Assembly (NCBI GenBank): GCA_019054805.1
Contig: JAHQIY010000044.1
Span: 62,001 to 126,000 of the forward strand
Direction: 5' to 3'
From: Brachionus manjavacas
Lineage: Eukaryota; Rotifera; Eurotatoria; Ploima; Brachionidae
Length of the DNA: 64,000 nucleotides
This document shows, one piece after another, positions 23,294 to 33,904 of the stretch. Position 1 is the first letter of the stretch. The number at the start of each line of letters is the position of its first letter. The notes beneath the pieces were generated by a model. That model was not told the DNA's origin. It saw only the letters and a program-made list of their open reading frames with translations, and searched no databases. A program made the translations under genes and the position numbers.

Positions 23294-23996
23294 TAGGGTC
23301 TTGCCTGTTCTGTGACCAAGGGAGTCATTTAATATGTGACCTGATGACTTATATCAGTTTGGTGACCCGATATTTTTTTTTCGGGTCACATAAGTTTGAG
23401 TCACACATTAAATTTTTTTTTTTAAACCAAAATATTTTTGTGATCCATCAATATAATATGGATTTGTATGCTTACTCAAGGCTCTCTTCACCGCCAATCT
23501 TTTGAAGCAGCAGACATTTCATGGCATTTTGCGAAATTAGAGAAAGTTTTTCTTTTACAATATTAATTTGGATGCTTTCAAATTCAGAACAAACATTGTT
23601 AATATTATCTTGATCATTTCCAGAATCTAATTCACTCGAATTATCTTTTAATGTCAAGAATCAGTTTTTGCTAAATAATGATTCAGCATCAATCGAGTCT
23701 TCATTATCTTTATCATTTAAGTCTTTATTATTCAAATCAATTAAATGTACTATAGCCCCTTCATTAGGATCACCATTTGAAAAATTATACTCTTCTTCAA
23801 ATTCTTTTAAACTGGAAAATATCATTTGAAATAGAATAAATATATAATTTTTATTTAGCTTATTTTAGCATGAGAAGAGAAATTTAAAATTTTTGTCTTT
23901 AAAAATTTGGAATTAAAATATCCGGTCACCAAACTGACATAGGTCATCAGGTCACATGTTACATGACCCCCCTTGGTCACAGAACAGGCAAGACCC
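23294..23996. mobile_element. inverted-repeat DNA element 1 (nested in LINE)
   Basis: 703 bp with terminal inverted repeats of about 80 bp beginning GGGTCTTGCCTGTTCTGTGA at both ends. Flanked by ATTAAC on both sides (23288-23293, 23997-24002), a 6-bp target duplication. The interior has an acidic minus-strand frame (23472-23657, SSELDSGNDQDNINNVCSEF) that I do not recognise and that has an in-frame stop upstream. Confidence 0.85.
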
Positions 23997-24005
23997 ATTA
24001 ACGAC

Positions 24006-24465
24006 GGTCTATTGTAAATTATTGTTAAATGATTTTAATGTCAAAAATTTATTGTCAAAAATTTTAATGTCAAAATAATTTAATGTCAAAAATGAAATAA
24101 GGATTTTAATGTTAAAATTTTCTGATGTTAAAAGCTATAGTCAATAAAGATAATTAAAAATTTGTATTTTTTGTAATTTTTATTAAGCAAGGACAAAAAA
24201 AAAAACAAAAATTAATTAATTAAATGGTTGAACGCCATGTTTTTCCAAAAATTCGGATGCTAATTGAATTTTAACTTTTTCTTTTATTTGACGCTTCAAA
24301 CTTAAAACAGCAGCTTCCCGGTCTTTTTTCGAAATTTTTTATTGTTTAAAAAAGTTAATTTTGTTCAATTTTTAACATTAGATTCCTTAATTAAGATTTA
24401 ACATTAAACTCACTGACATTAATTTTTTGACATTAAAATATTTTAACATTAATTTACAGTAAATC
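24006..24465. mobile_element. inverted-repeat DNA element 2 (nested in LINE)
   Basis: 460 bp with imperfect inverted ends around TTGTAAATTATTGTTAAA and TAATGTCAAAA motifs repeated in both arms. Flanked by perfect TTAACGAC duplications (23998-24005 and 24466-24473). An 8-bp target duplication fits hAT-type insertion. No transposase. Confidence 0.8.
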
Positions 24466-25439
24466 TTAACGACATCCCCAAAAGAAACAAAAAAAATAAT
24501 GAATATTCTCTTCTTTTCGCAGATGATCTAGTTATATTCTTCATTTACAACAAAAAGTGGAACCTAGAAAATAAGATAAATAAATTCACCAACGAACTAG
24601 AACAATGACTTTTTAAGTGGAAAATGAAGATATCAGTTGAAAAGTCGTGTTCAGTAGTCTTCTCTAGGTACAAAAAAGAGAGTGATAATCTTAACTTAAA
24701 TATTTATGGAAACAGAATAGTGAGCCAAAAAGAAATCAAGTTTCTTGGTATTAGATTTGATTCTAAAATTTAATATACTGGTAAAGAACTAAATTAAAGA
24801 ACGCTGCAATAAAAGGCTAAATATTATTGAGATATTGTCAAACAAAAGATAGAGTCTTTACCAAGACGCACTAGAAAATTTATATAAATCTTTAGTCGGA
24901 CCAATTTTAGACTATTCTTTTGCTTGCTTGAATTCATTTTCAGAAAATAATATCAAAAAACTACAAGCAATTCAGAATACAGCATTCAGATCTATCCTTA
25001 AGTTAAAATATGATACTCCCTCCAACATCGTGCATCATGAGGCTTTTAATAAACTAAAATTACTAACAGTCTCGAGTCGGCTTTTAAAGTTGAGTGAGAG
25101 GAAAAGGAGAATATTTTGGGACAGGACTGGGTCACTCTATTCCATTGGTTGTAAGACTGGTGAAGGAATACAAAGAAGGTTTCGAATCTAGATATATTGA
25201 ATAGCCAACTCCGTTGTGTAATTGCTACCTTACTTTTTCCTCTTTTTTTCCTGAAGCCTCAACTATGTTAACATGTGTCACATGTAACAACCTTTTTCAA
25301 TATATGTATTTTTAACTTTCTTTAAATTTTTTTTAGCTTATTAACTTTATTTTTATTTTTTTTATGATTTATTCTGAAGGAGCTCTAGCTCGGTACAGAA
25401 AACAAATAAATAAAAATAAAAATAGAATAACATTGTAGT

Positions 25440-26174
25440 TTATTTAGGTAAAAAACTTGAAAGAAAATTCAAATCAAAATCTTTTTTTTTTATTAAAAAA
25501 ATCCAAGTGTTAAAAAAGTGAGCTAACTAACTACTGTATTCCCTCGTTCGATTATGCTGCACCACAAATTAAGATACGCTTTTGGACCAGAAACCAAAAT
25601 AAATCGCATGGCCTAATAGTAATATCACGGGTTTAGGGCCGCATCAAACTCTGAATTTCTTAAGTTAATGCGTCATCTAGACTTGAGTTTAAGACTAAAA
25701 AAAGATTTGTTTTTACTTTGCATTTGGCGCAGCACCAAGAATCAAAAATATAAATATTAGGAAAATTAATTTTTTATTATTTCGATTTTTTTCATTTAAA
25801 AAAAAATATTAAATACTAAATTATATTTAATTTAAATAAATTAATTAAAAAAATTAATTTTTTTTTTATTTTAATAAACTTTAATATTATTACTAATCCT
25901 AAGCTATAAAAATTCTGAAAATAATGGTTTTTAATTTATATAACTAACTTTTAAATTTTTTTTAAAAATCTATCAAAAAAACAATAAAAAATATTTAACT
26001 GCATTTTAAATTGTAAATTTCTTTGATAATTGTGTAAAACCTTGCAAACTTACCCATCGGGTTCTGGAGTAAAATGCTTGAGTTAAGAAGTTAAATAAAA
26101 TTTTTAAAATTTTTTTTGTAAATGGATAAATTTAACAGTTTAGTAATTATGGAAAGCAATTATTAGCATGGAAT
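25440..26174. other. spacer, inner side of inverted repeat
   Basis: AT-rich; nothing recognised apart from a slightly GC-richer stretch at 25530-25740 without a usable frame. Confidence 0.45.
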
Positions 26175-26257
26175 AAAAAAAATTACATAGCATAATCTAA
26201 TAAGCTTTTTATTTATTAAAATTTTCGTTCTATGAGACTATGATAAATTTAAAAAAA

Positions 26258-26435
26258 GCAGAATGTGGTAACAGTTAAAATTATATATTGATAATTAAAG
26301 GGTTTGTTTTTAATATACTTAATAAGTCAAGGTGTAAAAATGAAATTGAAAACAATTGAGTTGAAACACCATACCTACGGGATAATTTGCTAGGATTAAA
26401 GTTAGGTCTTACCATTACCCATAGTTTTAAGACCC
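26258..26435 (+). ncRNA. unidentified conserved ncRNA candidate, right-arm copy
   Basis: Plus-strand copy of the candidate at 20971-21150: promoter-like GCAGAATGTGGTAACAG at 26258, then hairpin GGTGT..ACACC, conserved core 26372-26428, and closing TAAGACC at 26428-26434. The U3 gene in this arm has a loosely similar GCAAAAATACTCTAATTTAA at about the same distance (67 nt) upstream of its 5' end, which favours this orientation. The RNA class is unknown. Confidence 0.4.
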
Positions 26436-27196
26436 AATTCATTGTGTACATCATTAACAAAAAAATAGTTGTTAAAGAACAAGTTTATTAAAATAATGTG
26501 TTTGGCTTTTGATTTATGTCGAGATGACAAATATCATGAATATTATATATTTGCTCTTAAAATAAATATGAAAGAAGAGAAAAAATATAAGAACGAAAAT
26601 AATAAATTGAGAAATTCTGGTTAATAATAGATAGCAAATAATTATATTTATGATGTTAGATGAAGTCAATATTAATTTTTCTATAAATATAAATCATAAT
26701 TGGTATCATTTAATATTTTTTAAGGCTGAATTTTTTTAAATAATAAATAAATGAAATCTATATTAAAAAAACGATCATATTTTAAAAAGAAATTTCACAT
26801 TTAATTCTAATATTTTTTTAAATTGATGAATAAAATTAATAAAAATTGAAAATTTTGTTTCAGTGACATTCATTAGATAGAAGTTTTATGATAGAAATTT
26901 AAAAAATTTTTTGAAATATTTTTTTTTGCTAAATGAACAACTGTTAGATAATTTTTTTTTAATAAATGATAAAATAACTCAAAAATAAGAAAAAAGGACA
27001 AATTTAAATTAAAATTATAAATTTTATTTGAAAAATAATACCAAAGTTTTGAAAAGATATCGCTTTTGAGTTTTTTTTTAAATGAAAAAAATAAAATATT
27101 TTAATTTTATGCAAAATTGAAAAGTTGAGCAAAAATACTCTAATTTAAGAATTTGATATTTTGAATAAATAAAAGTTTTTGAGCTTATGGTTCTTT

Positions 27197-27422
27197 AAGA
27201 TCATACTTTTAGGGATCATTTCTATAGTATGTATCGCCCGAGCAATGTCTAACCATTGCCGAACGCTTTAACCCACGATGATGAGTGAGAGCGGACTTGT
27301 CTGAGCGCGAAACCGATATTGATGGTTGTTTTCAGCAATGGAAACTCGGCCGTCAATCATTGATGAACGTTCACGGTTAGCTTTAGTCTAACTGTTGAGG
27401 GCAAGTTTGCATTCCGAGTGGC
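27197..27422 (+). ncRNA. U3: U3 snoRNA gene, right-arm copy
   Basis: Same 226-nt sequence as the left-arm copy, on the plus strand: box A' / A at the 5' end, box C'-like GATGATGAGTGA, box B GAGCGCGAAACC, box C ATTGATGAACGTTC, terminal CCGAGTGGC. The conserved 5' domain and box B/C spacing match the family's usual 210-230 nt. A TATA-like AATAAATAAAAG lies about 25 nt upstream. Confidence 0.95.
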
Positions 27423-28019
27423 TTATTTAAATCTAAAATGTATAAGATAAATTTTTGGAATTTTTAATAAAAAAATTCAACAAAAATCCGCAAAATTATT
27501 TACTAAAATACGGGAATTCCGCATTTCAGGGTACAAATTTTAAATAATGGAAATTATTTAGCGGAAATTGCGTAAATATAAAAAATTTCAAAGTTTTAAA
27601 CTAAAATTGGAAAAATAACAAAAACCAAAAATTTGGTCATGACGCGTTTTTTTATTAAAAAAATAAAAAGATTTCTTAATAAAAAATAAACAAAAAAACT
27701 TGCTTGAAATTAATATATTAATAAAGAGACTAATGCCCGAATTTTGCAAATAAACCAGTAGTTTAAACCAGTAGTTAATGGAGCATCTACTTAACTTCAT
27801 CTAAACTTTCTTCATCCATGCAAACAATATTCAAAGTTAAGCCAAAGATTTTAGAAGATTGATCCGGGATCAAGTGAATAATTTTCTTGTCATTATAATT
27901 TAAATTAAGCTCATGGCTGATGTTTCTTGATTTTTATCAAGCGTTTCAAATAAAATACAAGCAGTTTTGGAAGTGCTGACACTGGGTCGTCATTTGCGCA
28001 TATATTTGTTAAATTTGTC

Positions 28020-28200
28020 TTTATTTCTCTGTAATTTAGCGGAGATTACCACTTACCAAGATAGTCCAAAATATTGAGCTTGTCAAGTTTATAGAGGATA
28101 CTTGGTGCCAGACTTTATCAAAGTCCTTCTCAATGTCAATAAAGATTGCAGCCATTTTTTGATTTTGGTTGGATCTGATCCTTTGTTTGAATGGAACGCC
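28020..28200 (-). mobile_element. LINE RT scrap in right arm
   Basis: Mirror of the scrap at 19310-19480 with small differences that break the frame differently. Confidence 0.65.
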
Positions 28201-28209
28201 TGAAGCCAC

Positions 28210-28910
28210 ACAAATATTAACTAATCCGAACCTCCGCTTATATACGCAAGGGTAGATAAAAGGACAAAACTAGGGTCAATTTTAATAATAAAATTATTAA
28301 TTGCGGGCATTGCGTCAATTTTTAAAAATTATCATTTAAATCAGGAAAACTTAATTCAAAGTTTTTGTTAAAATTTCTATTTTTTTTCTCATGTAAAAAA
28401 TTTCTAATAAAAACTTGATCGGTAAGGTTTTCTAAAATTTAAAAAATGACTTTTTTGGGCCATTTCGACTTTATGACGTAAAAATCGAGCAAATACGTTA
28501 AATGATATTTTTACTCTTTTTTATAAAATTTTATTTCATTTATTATATTCTCTAGAATTTACTATTTCGCCAATGAGGCTTGAATTAATAAATACTAATG
28601 ATGATATTATAGGAATAGTGATGAAATCGATTATGCATATTCGAACCAATATTTGAATAAGTAAATTAAAATTTGAAAAAAGAAAAATTTTGAATATAAA
28701 ACCAAATGTAATAATTATTTGATTTTGAAATAAATGAATTATTATATCTTTTTTTTGACTATATATTAATTGATTAGTATAATAAATATTTTGATCAGTA
28801 TTTTACTCTTTCGACCAGTATTTAATATAAAATGTTAGGTAAAATTTAAATATTAAAAGTAAAATCTATTAATTTGTAATTAAATGTAATATTGAATAAA
28901 AAAAACAAAC
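28210..28910. other. intergenic, nothing recognised
   Basis: AT-rich. A GCCAATGAGGCTTGAATTAA stretch near 28570 resembles a short LINE tail hairpin but is not convincing. Confidence 0.4.
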
Positions 28911-28919
28911 AGTTAGATA

Positions 28920-29571
28920 AAATAAAAGCGTTTCGAAGGAGTCGTTTAGTTGAAATCTTCGTCATCTCCATAATTTACAAAATGATTTACCACAAAACCT
29001 GTGTGTTCACTTTTTGCTATGCAGTGGTTGAATTCCCTAAGCTTATTCTTGTTGGACCAAATTTTTTTGCCGCAATTGAATTAAGTAATTTGAAATTTGT
29101 TTTTTCCTTAATTGGAAAACCTATTTCTCTTAATTTTTTCAAAATTTTTTTTGGCTTCATTCTTAAATCAAAATAATTTTTAATTTCAATTTTGATTTCA
29201 GCAGATAACCGGTTAGATTCTTGTAAATTGCTGTGATCATGTTCATTCTCGCTTCGGAAAACAATAACATCGTCACTGCGACTGAACAAAATGTAAACTC
29301 CAGCTGGACACTGCGCACCTCTCAAAAGCTATATTACATCTATAATAAATCTTTTTTCCATCTTGAATATTATTTTCATAATGGTAGCTCCACATTCTTT
29401 CTTCGTTTATTTTTGTAAATGATGCTTCTTTGTTTGGGTACTTTTCTCTTTTCGATCCACATGCAGTTTCGTTTTGCTCTACGTTGAGTTAGACAATCTG
29501 CTTCAACTTCCATCGCAACTTCATCATCCGACACATAGTCTGGAATACTTGATGCCGTTATAATATTTTTT
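28920..29571 (-). pseudogene. FLYWCH zinc-finger / Mutator-like element relic
   Basis: Minus strand reads SIPDYVSDDEVAMEVEADCL, then in another frame INEERMWSYHYENNIQDGKK and IYYRCNIAFERC, then in a third frame AQCPAGVYILFSRSDDV, ENEHDHSNLQ and IPIKEK-like sequence ending KKFGPTRISLGN. YYRC..CPA-x-x-Y..E-H-D-H is a FLYWCH zinc finger, commonly the N-terminal part of Mutator-like transposases. At least two frame changes show decay. No DDE domain found nearby. Confidence 0.6.
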
Positions 29572-29589
29572 TTTGAAAATTGAAAATTT

Positions 29590-30000
29590 TAATTTGCAAA
29601 ATTGGTAATGTTTGAATGATTTAAAAATTTTTTTTAACTTATATTATTTTTAATTTTATTCTATTCTATTTAACTTTGTTTTGATTTTTATTTTATTTTT
29701 GTTTTTTTAAAATCTGAAGTAGCTTAAGCTCGATTCAGAAATACAATCAAATAAATTTTACTGATCAAAATATTTAAAATACTGATCATTTAAATAAAAG
29801 CTTTTTTTTCTTTTTTTTTATTCATTTTTTCCTTTATTTTATATTATCTAACTTTGGTTATAGTTTTTTTCTTTGGTTTTTAAAGGAGCATTTGCTCGGT
29901 AAAAATAAAAAAATGAATTATTCAAAAATCGAAAAAGAATTTTGAGTTTTTTTTCAAATTTCAAAATAAAAATTTAACTCATTCTATTTCACTAAGGAGT
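29590..30000 (+). repeat. two LINE 3' hairpin tails
   Basis: AGTAGCTTAAGCTCGATTCA followed by CAAATAAAT at 29718-29758, and GGAGCATTTGCTCGGTAAAA followed by A-rich repeats at 29885-29920. Both share the GGAGC/GCTCGG plan seen at 25376. Confidence 0.45.
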
Positions 30001-30373
30001 TTAATTTCAAATATGAAAATGCTTGCAGTATTAACCTAAAATTATTATTTTTTTTGAAACTGAAAAAAATATCTACATGTCACTTTTTCAATGTTAGTTC
30101 AACATTTTATAATTCAAACCCAAAAATTTAACCAAATGGTATTCAAAATTTTATTCGACTAAATTACCACTCAAAGCGTCCTATATTCCAAAGATTGGAT
30201 AACGCCACTTAACGCTCAGACAAAACAAATAGGTTGTCTTGGAGAAAATCAAAATGGAATTTTTTTGGAAAGGATAATTAATGAATTAGAGGAAAAATCT
30301 AATTCAATAAGTAATTAATGACACTACCCCTACTTTTAATATCTTTAATAGAGAATATTTTGAAATCCTTGAT

Positions 30374-30898
30374 TTGTTTTTAGTAAACAATCAAGATTTT
30401 AATACTGATGAGGAAAAAGGAAAGTTATTTGGAGAAATATTATCTACAACATTTAGCCTTAATACTGACCTTGAAAACACTGAAAAAGATTCAGAAATAA
30501 CTCCCTCCAATTTAAAATATTTTAAGAGCAATAGTCAGCCAAAATTTAACGAACCGATTAGCCTTAATGAAATGATATTGGCATTAAAAAAGCTAAAGGG
30601 AGAAGCAGCTTGCGGACCTGACCTTATCCACAATCTAATGTTAAAAAATCTACCTATAAATTCATTAAATGAGATAATAGATCTTTTCAACCTTAGTCTC
30701 AAAGTAGGTACAGTTCCTAAAGCTTGGAAAAGTGCCAATATCACAATGATACCTAAGAAATCTTCTCCTATAATTTTTTGTTGTTGCCCTGGATCAGATC
30801 ATATCAAGCAAACAAATACTCAAAAAATAAAAGAAAATTTAAATGACACTTTTATTCAAAGAAAAAACAAAGTCACCAAAAGAGAGAGAGAGCGTTAG
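30374..30898 (+). mobile_element. LINE reverse transcriptase fragment
   Basis: 174-codon open frame containing ISLNEMILALKKLKGEAACG, PDLIHNLMLKNLP and LSLKVGTVPKAWKSANITMI. This is the N-terminal RT region (x-A-C-G-P-D and V-P-x-x-W-K-x-A-x-I-x-x-I-x-K) of a CR1/Jockey-like LINE. After PKK the homology ends and an unrelated Lys/Arg-rich tail follows. The usual start and endonuclease are missing. Confidence 0.78.
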
Positions 30899-30899
30899 A

Positions 30900-31196
30900 A
30901 AAAATATAATTAATGCCTAAAACGCTTTATAAATAAACCCAAATCAATCTAAAACAATTAGACGAGTATTTTCCTATTCTTTTTATTGTTGTCTTCTGCT
31001 AACTACCAAGATCAATAAATAATAAATATCCACAGTTGTGGATGCTGTTGATACAAATAATTTTGAAAAAAATGATCAAAAAAAAATTAAATTTTAATTT
31101 ATAAATTTGTGTTTTGTTTTTTTATTTTAATTAGCTAAAAATATTCATTACGTTATGATTAGGCAAAAAATTTTTGGTCTAAAAATTGGACGCAAA
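30900..31196. other. spacer, 3' flank of ADP/ATP carrier
   Basis: AT-rich; AATTAAAATAAA on the minus strand at about 31120 could serve as the carrier gene's polyadenylation region. Confidence 0.4.
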
Positions 31197-32129
31197 TTAG
31201 CCGCCTGAGCTCTCCACTTTGACACCAAGGTACAATTGGACGAGCTTGTCGAAGCCTGATAGGACACCAGCGCCAGCAATGCCTCTGAGAATGTTGGCTC
31301 CAGCGCCTTTCATCAGCGACATGAATCCCTCCTTCTTCATGATCTTGACGAAGCAGTCCCACGAGCCGTTGTACTTCTCGGCTTGGCCCGAGGTCATCAT
31401 CATGCGTCTTCTGATGGTGTCGACCGGGTAGGAGACCAGGCCGGAGGCGACTGTGACCGCGTAGCCCAAGGCGAACGAGGCCAAGAAGCTGGCGTCCTTG
31501 CCCAGCAGCACGGGTCTGAGTGTGTCGTAGAAGCCGAAGTAGCAGCCTCGGTAGATGATGATGCCGACGCACGAGATGACGAAGCCTCTGTACAAGCCGG
31601 CGACGCCGTCCGTGGCCATGGTCTTTCGGTAGACGTCGACGAGGCCGTTGAATTGGCGCTCGCCGCCCTTCTTGGCCGACTTGGTGTCGTTGGCCAGTCG
31701 GGTTCTGGCGTAGTCCAGCGAGTACACGAAGCACAAGGAGAGGGCGCCAGCGACACCACCTGAAGCGATGTTCTTGCCGAAAGTGACCATGTACGGGTCG
31801 CTCTTGCTAGCCTTGAATGTGGCCTTGATTTTGTCCTTGAAGGCAAAGTTCAACGCCTGGGTTGGAAAGTAACGGATGCAGTTGGCCAAGTTGCCTCTCC
31901 AGAACGAGTAAAAGCCTTCGGATCTGAACGTTTTGGTGGTGCAGTCAATGACGCCTTTGTACGGCTCGCTGATCTTGCCCTGTTTCAACATCTCGGCTTG
32001 ATTTTGCACCAGCAGCTTGACTCTTTCGATGGGCGCAGCGGCCGTCTTCGAGATGACGGCAGCGGCACCGCTGAGCAAGAAGTTTTCGACGAAGCCTAGC
32101 TTCGGTTTTTTGTCGGCTGAAGCGCTCAT
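31197..32129 (-). CDS. ANT: ADP/ATP carrier (mitochondrial adenine nucleotide translocase)
   Basis: Intronless 310-residue frame, ATG at 32127-32129. Three mitochondrial-carrier repeats with signatures PIERVK (33-38), SLDYARTR (137-144) and PVDTIRRR (235-242). The RRRMMM hexapeptide at 240-245 is specific for ADP/ATP exchange. It exchanges cytosolic ADP for matrix ATP across the inner membrane and has six membrane helices. Length fits the family (about 300). Codon use is much GC-richer and more biased than the neighbours, as expected of a highly expressed gene. This bias also makes long shadow frames on both strands. Intron loss or an old retrocopy are both possible. I see no damage, so it is probably functional. 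Confidence 0.97.
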   Translation of the reverse strand: MSASADKKPKLGFVENFLLSGAAAVISKTAAAPIERVKLLVQNQAEMLKQGKISEPYKGVIDCTTKTFRSEGFYSFWRGNLANCIRYFPTQALNFAFKDKIKATFKASKSDPYMVTFGKNIASGGVAGALSLCFVYSLDYARTRLANDTKSAKKGGERQFNGLVDVYRKTMATDGVAGLYRGFVISCVGIIIYRGCYFGFYDTLRPVLLGKDASFLASFALGYAVTVASGLVSYPVDTIRRRMMMTSGQAEKYNGSWDCFVKIMKKEGFMSLMKGAGANILRGIAGAGVLSGFDKLVQLYLGVKVESSGG

Positions 32130-32412
32130 CTAAAACAAAACAAAGCACAAAATGAAATTAAGAAAGCTTGCTGAAATTTTATTATTCAAAAAATAGAGTG
32201 AAAATTCTTTTTCTTTTATATGGTTTGGCGTTCAGAGTGTTGTTTGGCTGCAGTTAGCATGTACAACAACTAGCGTGCACTCCACTCCGCTCCGCTCTCT
32301 CTCGAAGCCGCAAGCGTTAGCATCATGGATGGTAATGTGATGTGCAGTAGTTAGACATGCGAGTACATGAGCGTGCAAAGCTAGGAGCTGGCAAATATTT
32401 TATGCTAATGGC
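32130..32412. promoter_or_regulatory. GC-richer upstream region of ADP/ATP carrier
   Basis: About 180 bp at 32220-32400 is far less AT-rich than its surroundings. It contains a CTCCACTCCGCTCCGCTCTC pyrimidine run. Position fits a strong promoter, possibly shared with the plus-strand frame at 32413. Inferred. Confidence 0.4.
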
Positions 32413-32625
32413 ATGAATGGGCCCGTTGATTGGACTGATTTTAGGATTCAAAGCATGCTTTGCTACTACATGCTTGTTTTGCCAACTTGGTTTTGTTATT
32501 TGTTAGCTATTCATTTAAAGTATTTAGATTTGCTGGGCACAAAACGCGTTCTAATTTATGCCACAGGACCAGAAAGTTTTGCTTTCTCAAGTGTCAATGA
32601 CGCTTTCAGATTATTTAAGGTATAA
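32413..32625 (+). CDS. hypothetical exon, membrane-segment frame
   Basis: ATG-started frame of 70 codons (MNGPVDWTDFRIQSMLCYYM) with a hydrophobic span around residues 15-40. It runs into AAGGTATAAAG, a possible splice donor near 32622, just before its stop. No homologue recognised and no downstream exon identified. Divergent from the ADP/ATP carrier, 283 bp apart. Confidence 0.25.
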   Translation: MNGPVDWTDFRIQSMLCYYMLVLPTWFCYLLAIHLKYLDLLGTKRVLIYATGPESFAFSSVNDAFRLFKV

Positions 32626-32629
32626 AGTT

Positions 32630-33520
32630 TTTTTTATTATCTAAGCGTCACTTTGCGTCAGCTTAGCAACTATTTTCTCCAATTAGCTCAGAAATTAGCT
32701 CAGAAAATTCTCATAACTAAAACTTGGAAATTTTCAATCGAAATTTTATACTAATTTTTGAATATTTAATCAAGATTTGCTTCTTTTTTTTGTTGTTGTG
32801 GTTGTACACATCAGTTAAGTGAACATGCAGGCCAAAAGTGAATTATTGAAAAATCATTTTTTTTCATCGAAATATTTTAGTTTTGTAAAATATTTTTTTT
32901 TATCTCGAATAAATTATAGTCTTTATTTTAATAATTTTTTTGACAATCTTCGAATTTAGATTGAAAAAAAAGCATTCATTTTTTGTTAATGATATTACCC
33001 CCACAAAAAAAACAACTGTGCTAATTTGAGCTACATGTGTCAGATATAACTTACATTTATCTTAGAGTTAGAAAACGGTTGGCTGTTGTGCTTCTCTGAC
33101 TTTTCAAATATTCGCCTACCTCTTGTGCTATTATGTCTTGCTTTCTCTTCGCGTGGATAAATCTGAGGAGTAGCTCAGTGGCTCTTTTTTCCACCAAAGT
33201 CGTATCTTCTGGTATAAGGCATTTTGTTTAGGCTATAATTGATCCCGTTGGCAAAATTAACTTTTTCCATATTGTTTAAAATCTTAAACATTTGGGTGGG
33301 ACGTTATTTCTTCTGCTAGCAAATTTTTATGCTAACTAATATAATGATAGTAATTATTTTCTTCTGCTAACAATTTTCTTTTACCTGCTATTAAAATTAT
33401 GTTCATGATTGCAAAGTTTTTTTCTTTTGATAGCAAAAATAAAAGTATAAAAAAATTAATAACTATTTTTATAGCTTATTTTTATACTAATTAAGCTTAG
33501 TACCGACAAAAAATATAAAA
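32630..33520. other. spacer with possible minus-strand coding scrap at 33090-33270
   Basis: Minus strand at 33100-33230 reads TTLVEKRATELLLRFIHAKR for a short distance, perhaps a transposon scrap. Otherwise nothing recognised. Confidence 0.35.
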
Positions 33521-33522
33521 AT

Positions 33523-33900
33523 TTAATATGGAAATATCAATTTTAGTTTTTTCGCTCTCTTTTTGATTTTCTGTATTTCTTTTTTTAGTTGTAGAACCAC
33601 GAGGTGTGCCACGACGTTTTGAACCATTTGAAGATTTTTGTGCATCAGCTTGATAATTTTGACCAAAATTTTGACAGAAGCGACCACATCCTCATCGTCT
33701 AGTTTATCAAGAATAAGAGCAGTTGACTTAGTTTCATTTTCATAAATTCTTAGTATCTCATCCCTAAAATTAGGATTTAAACGTTGATCATCAAATTGTA
33801 ATTCACATTTACTTGCATGATTATGTTTATCTGTTGACATATGCAGAGTGCATTTTTGTGAATATTGGTGCAATAACAAATACATTTGAACTGGACAATT
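33523..33900 (-). pseudogene. FLYWCH-like zinc-finger fragment
   Basis: Minus strand reads CPVQMYLLLHQYSQKCTLHM then STDKHNHASKCELQ and helical sequence EILRIYENETKSTALILDKL. The CPV-x-x-Y-L..H-N-H spacing resembles the FLYWCH finger of the relic at 28920. It starts without a clean ATG upstream; the Met at 33885 is inside the finger. Possibly the second exon of an element whose first exon lies at 35351-35686. Confidence 0.4.
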
Positions 33901-33904
33901 ACCT

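Larger units (their letters stand above)
23080..25420 (+). mobile_element. LINE remnant interrupted by two DNA elements
   Basis: RT pieces read GLNFKLIKINPPHYLTNWIR and EEYQITAGVPQG (motif block with G-V-P-Q-G), then SLLLFSIYIN at 23290. The frame resumes DIPKRNKKNNE..LLFADDLVIFF (catalytic A-D-D) at 24474. A thumb-like part runs to 25191 (NIKKLQAIQNTAFRSILKLK). In-frame stops (for example after VPQG) show it is dead. It ends in the GGAGCTCTAGCTCGGTACAG hairpin tail at 25376-25420. Confidence 0.85.
26175..28200 (-). repeat. large inverted repeat, right arm
   Basis: Mirror of 19310-21222. It has about 110 bp (26519-26630) that the left arm lacks at the matching place but carries separately at 21493-21605, so the left arm's inner end is rearranged. 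Confidence 0.9.

Noticed and set aside
19697-27800. Pair of 70-codon frames (19697-19909 and 27588-27800) nearly identical to each other
   Set aside because: Similarity is explained by the inverted repeat; composition is Phe/Ser/Lys low complexity with no start context or homologue.
31159-31846. Frames of 126-191 codons on both strands over the ADP/ATP carrier
   Set aside because: By-products of the carrier's strong codon bias; Arg/Ser/Ala-rich shadow translations without homology.
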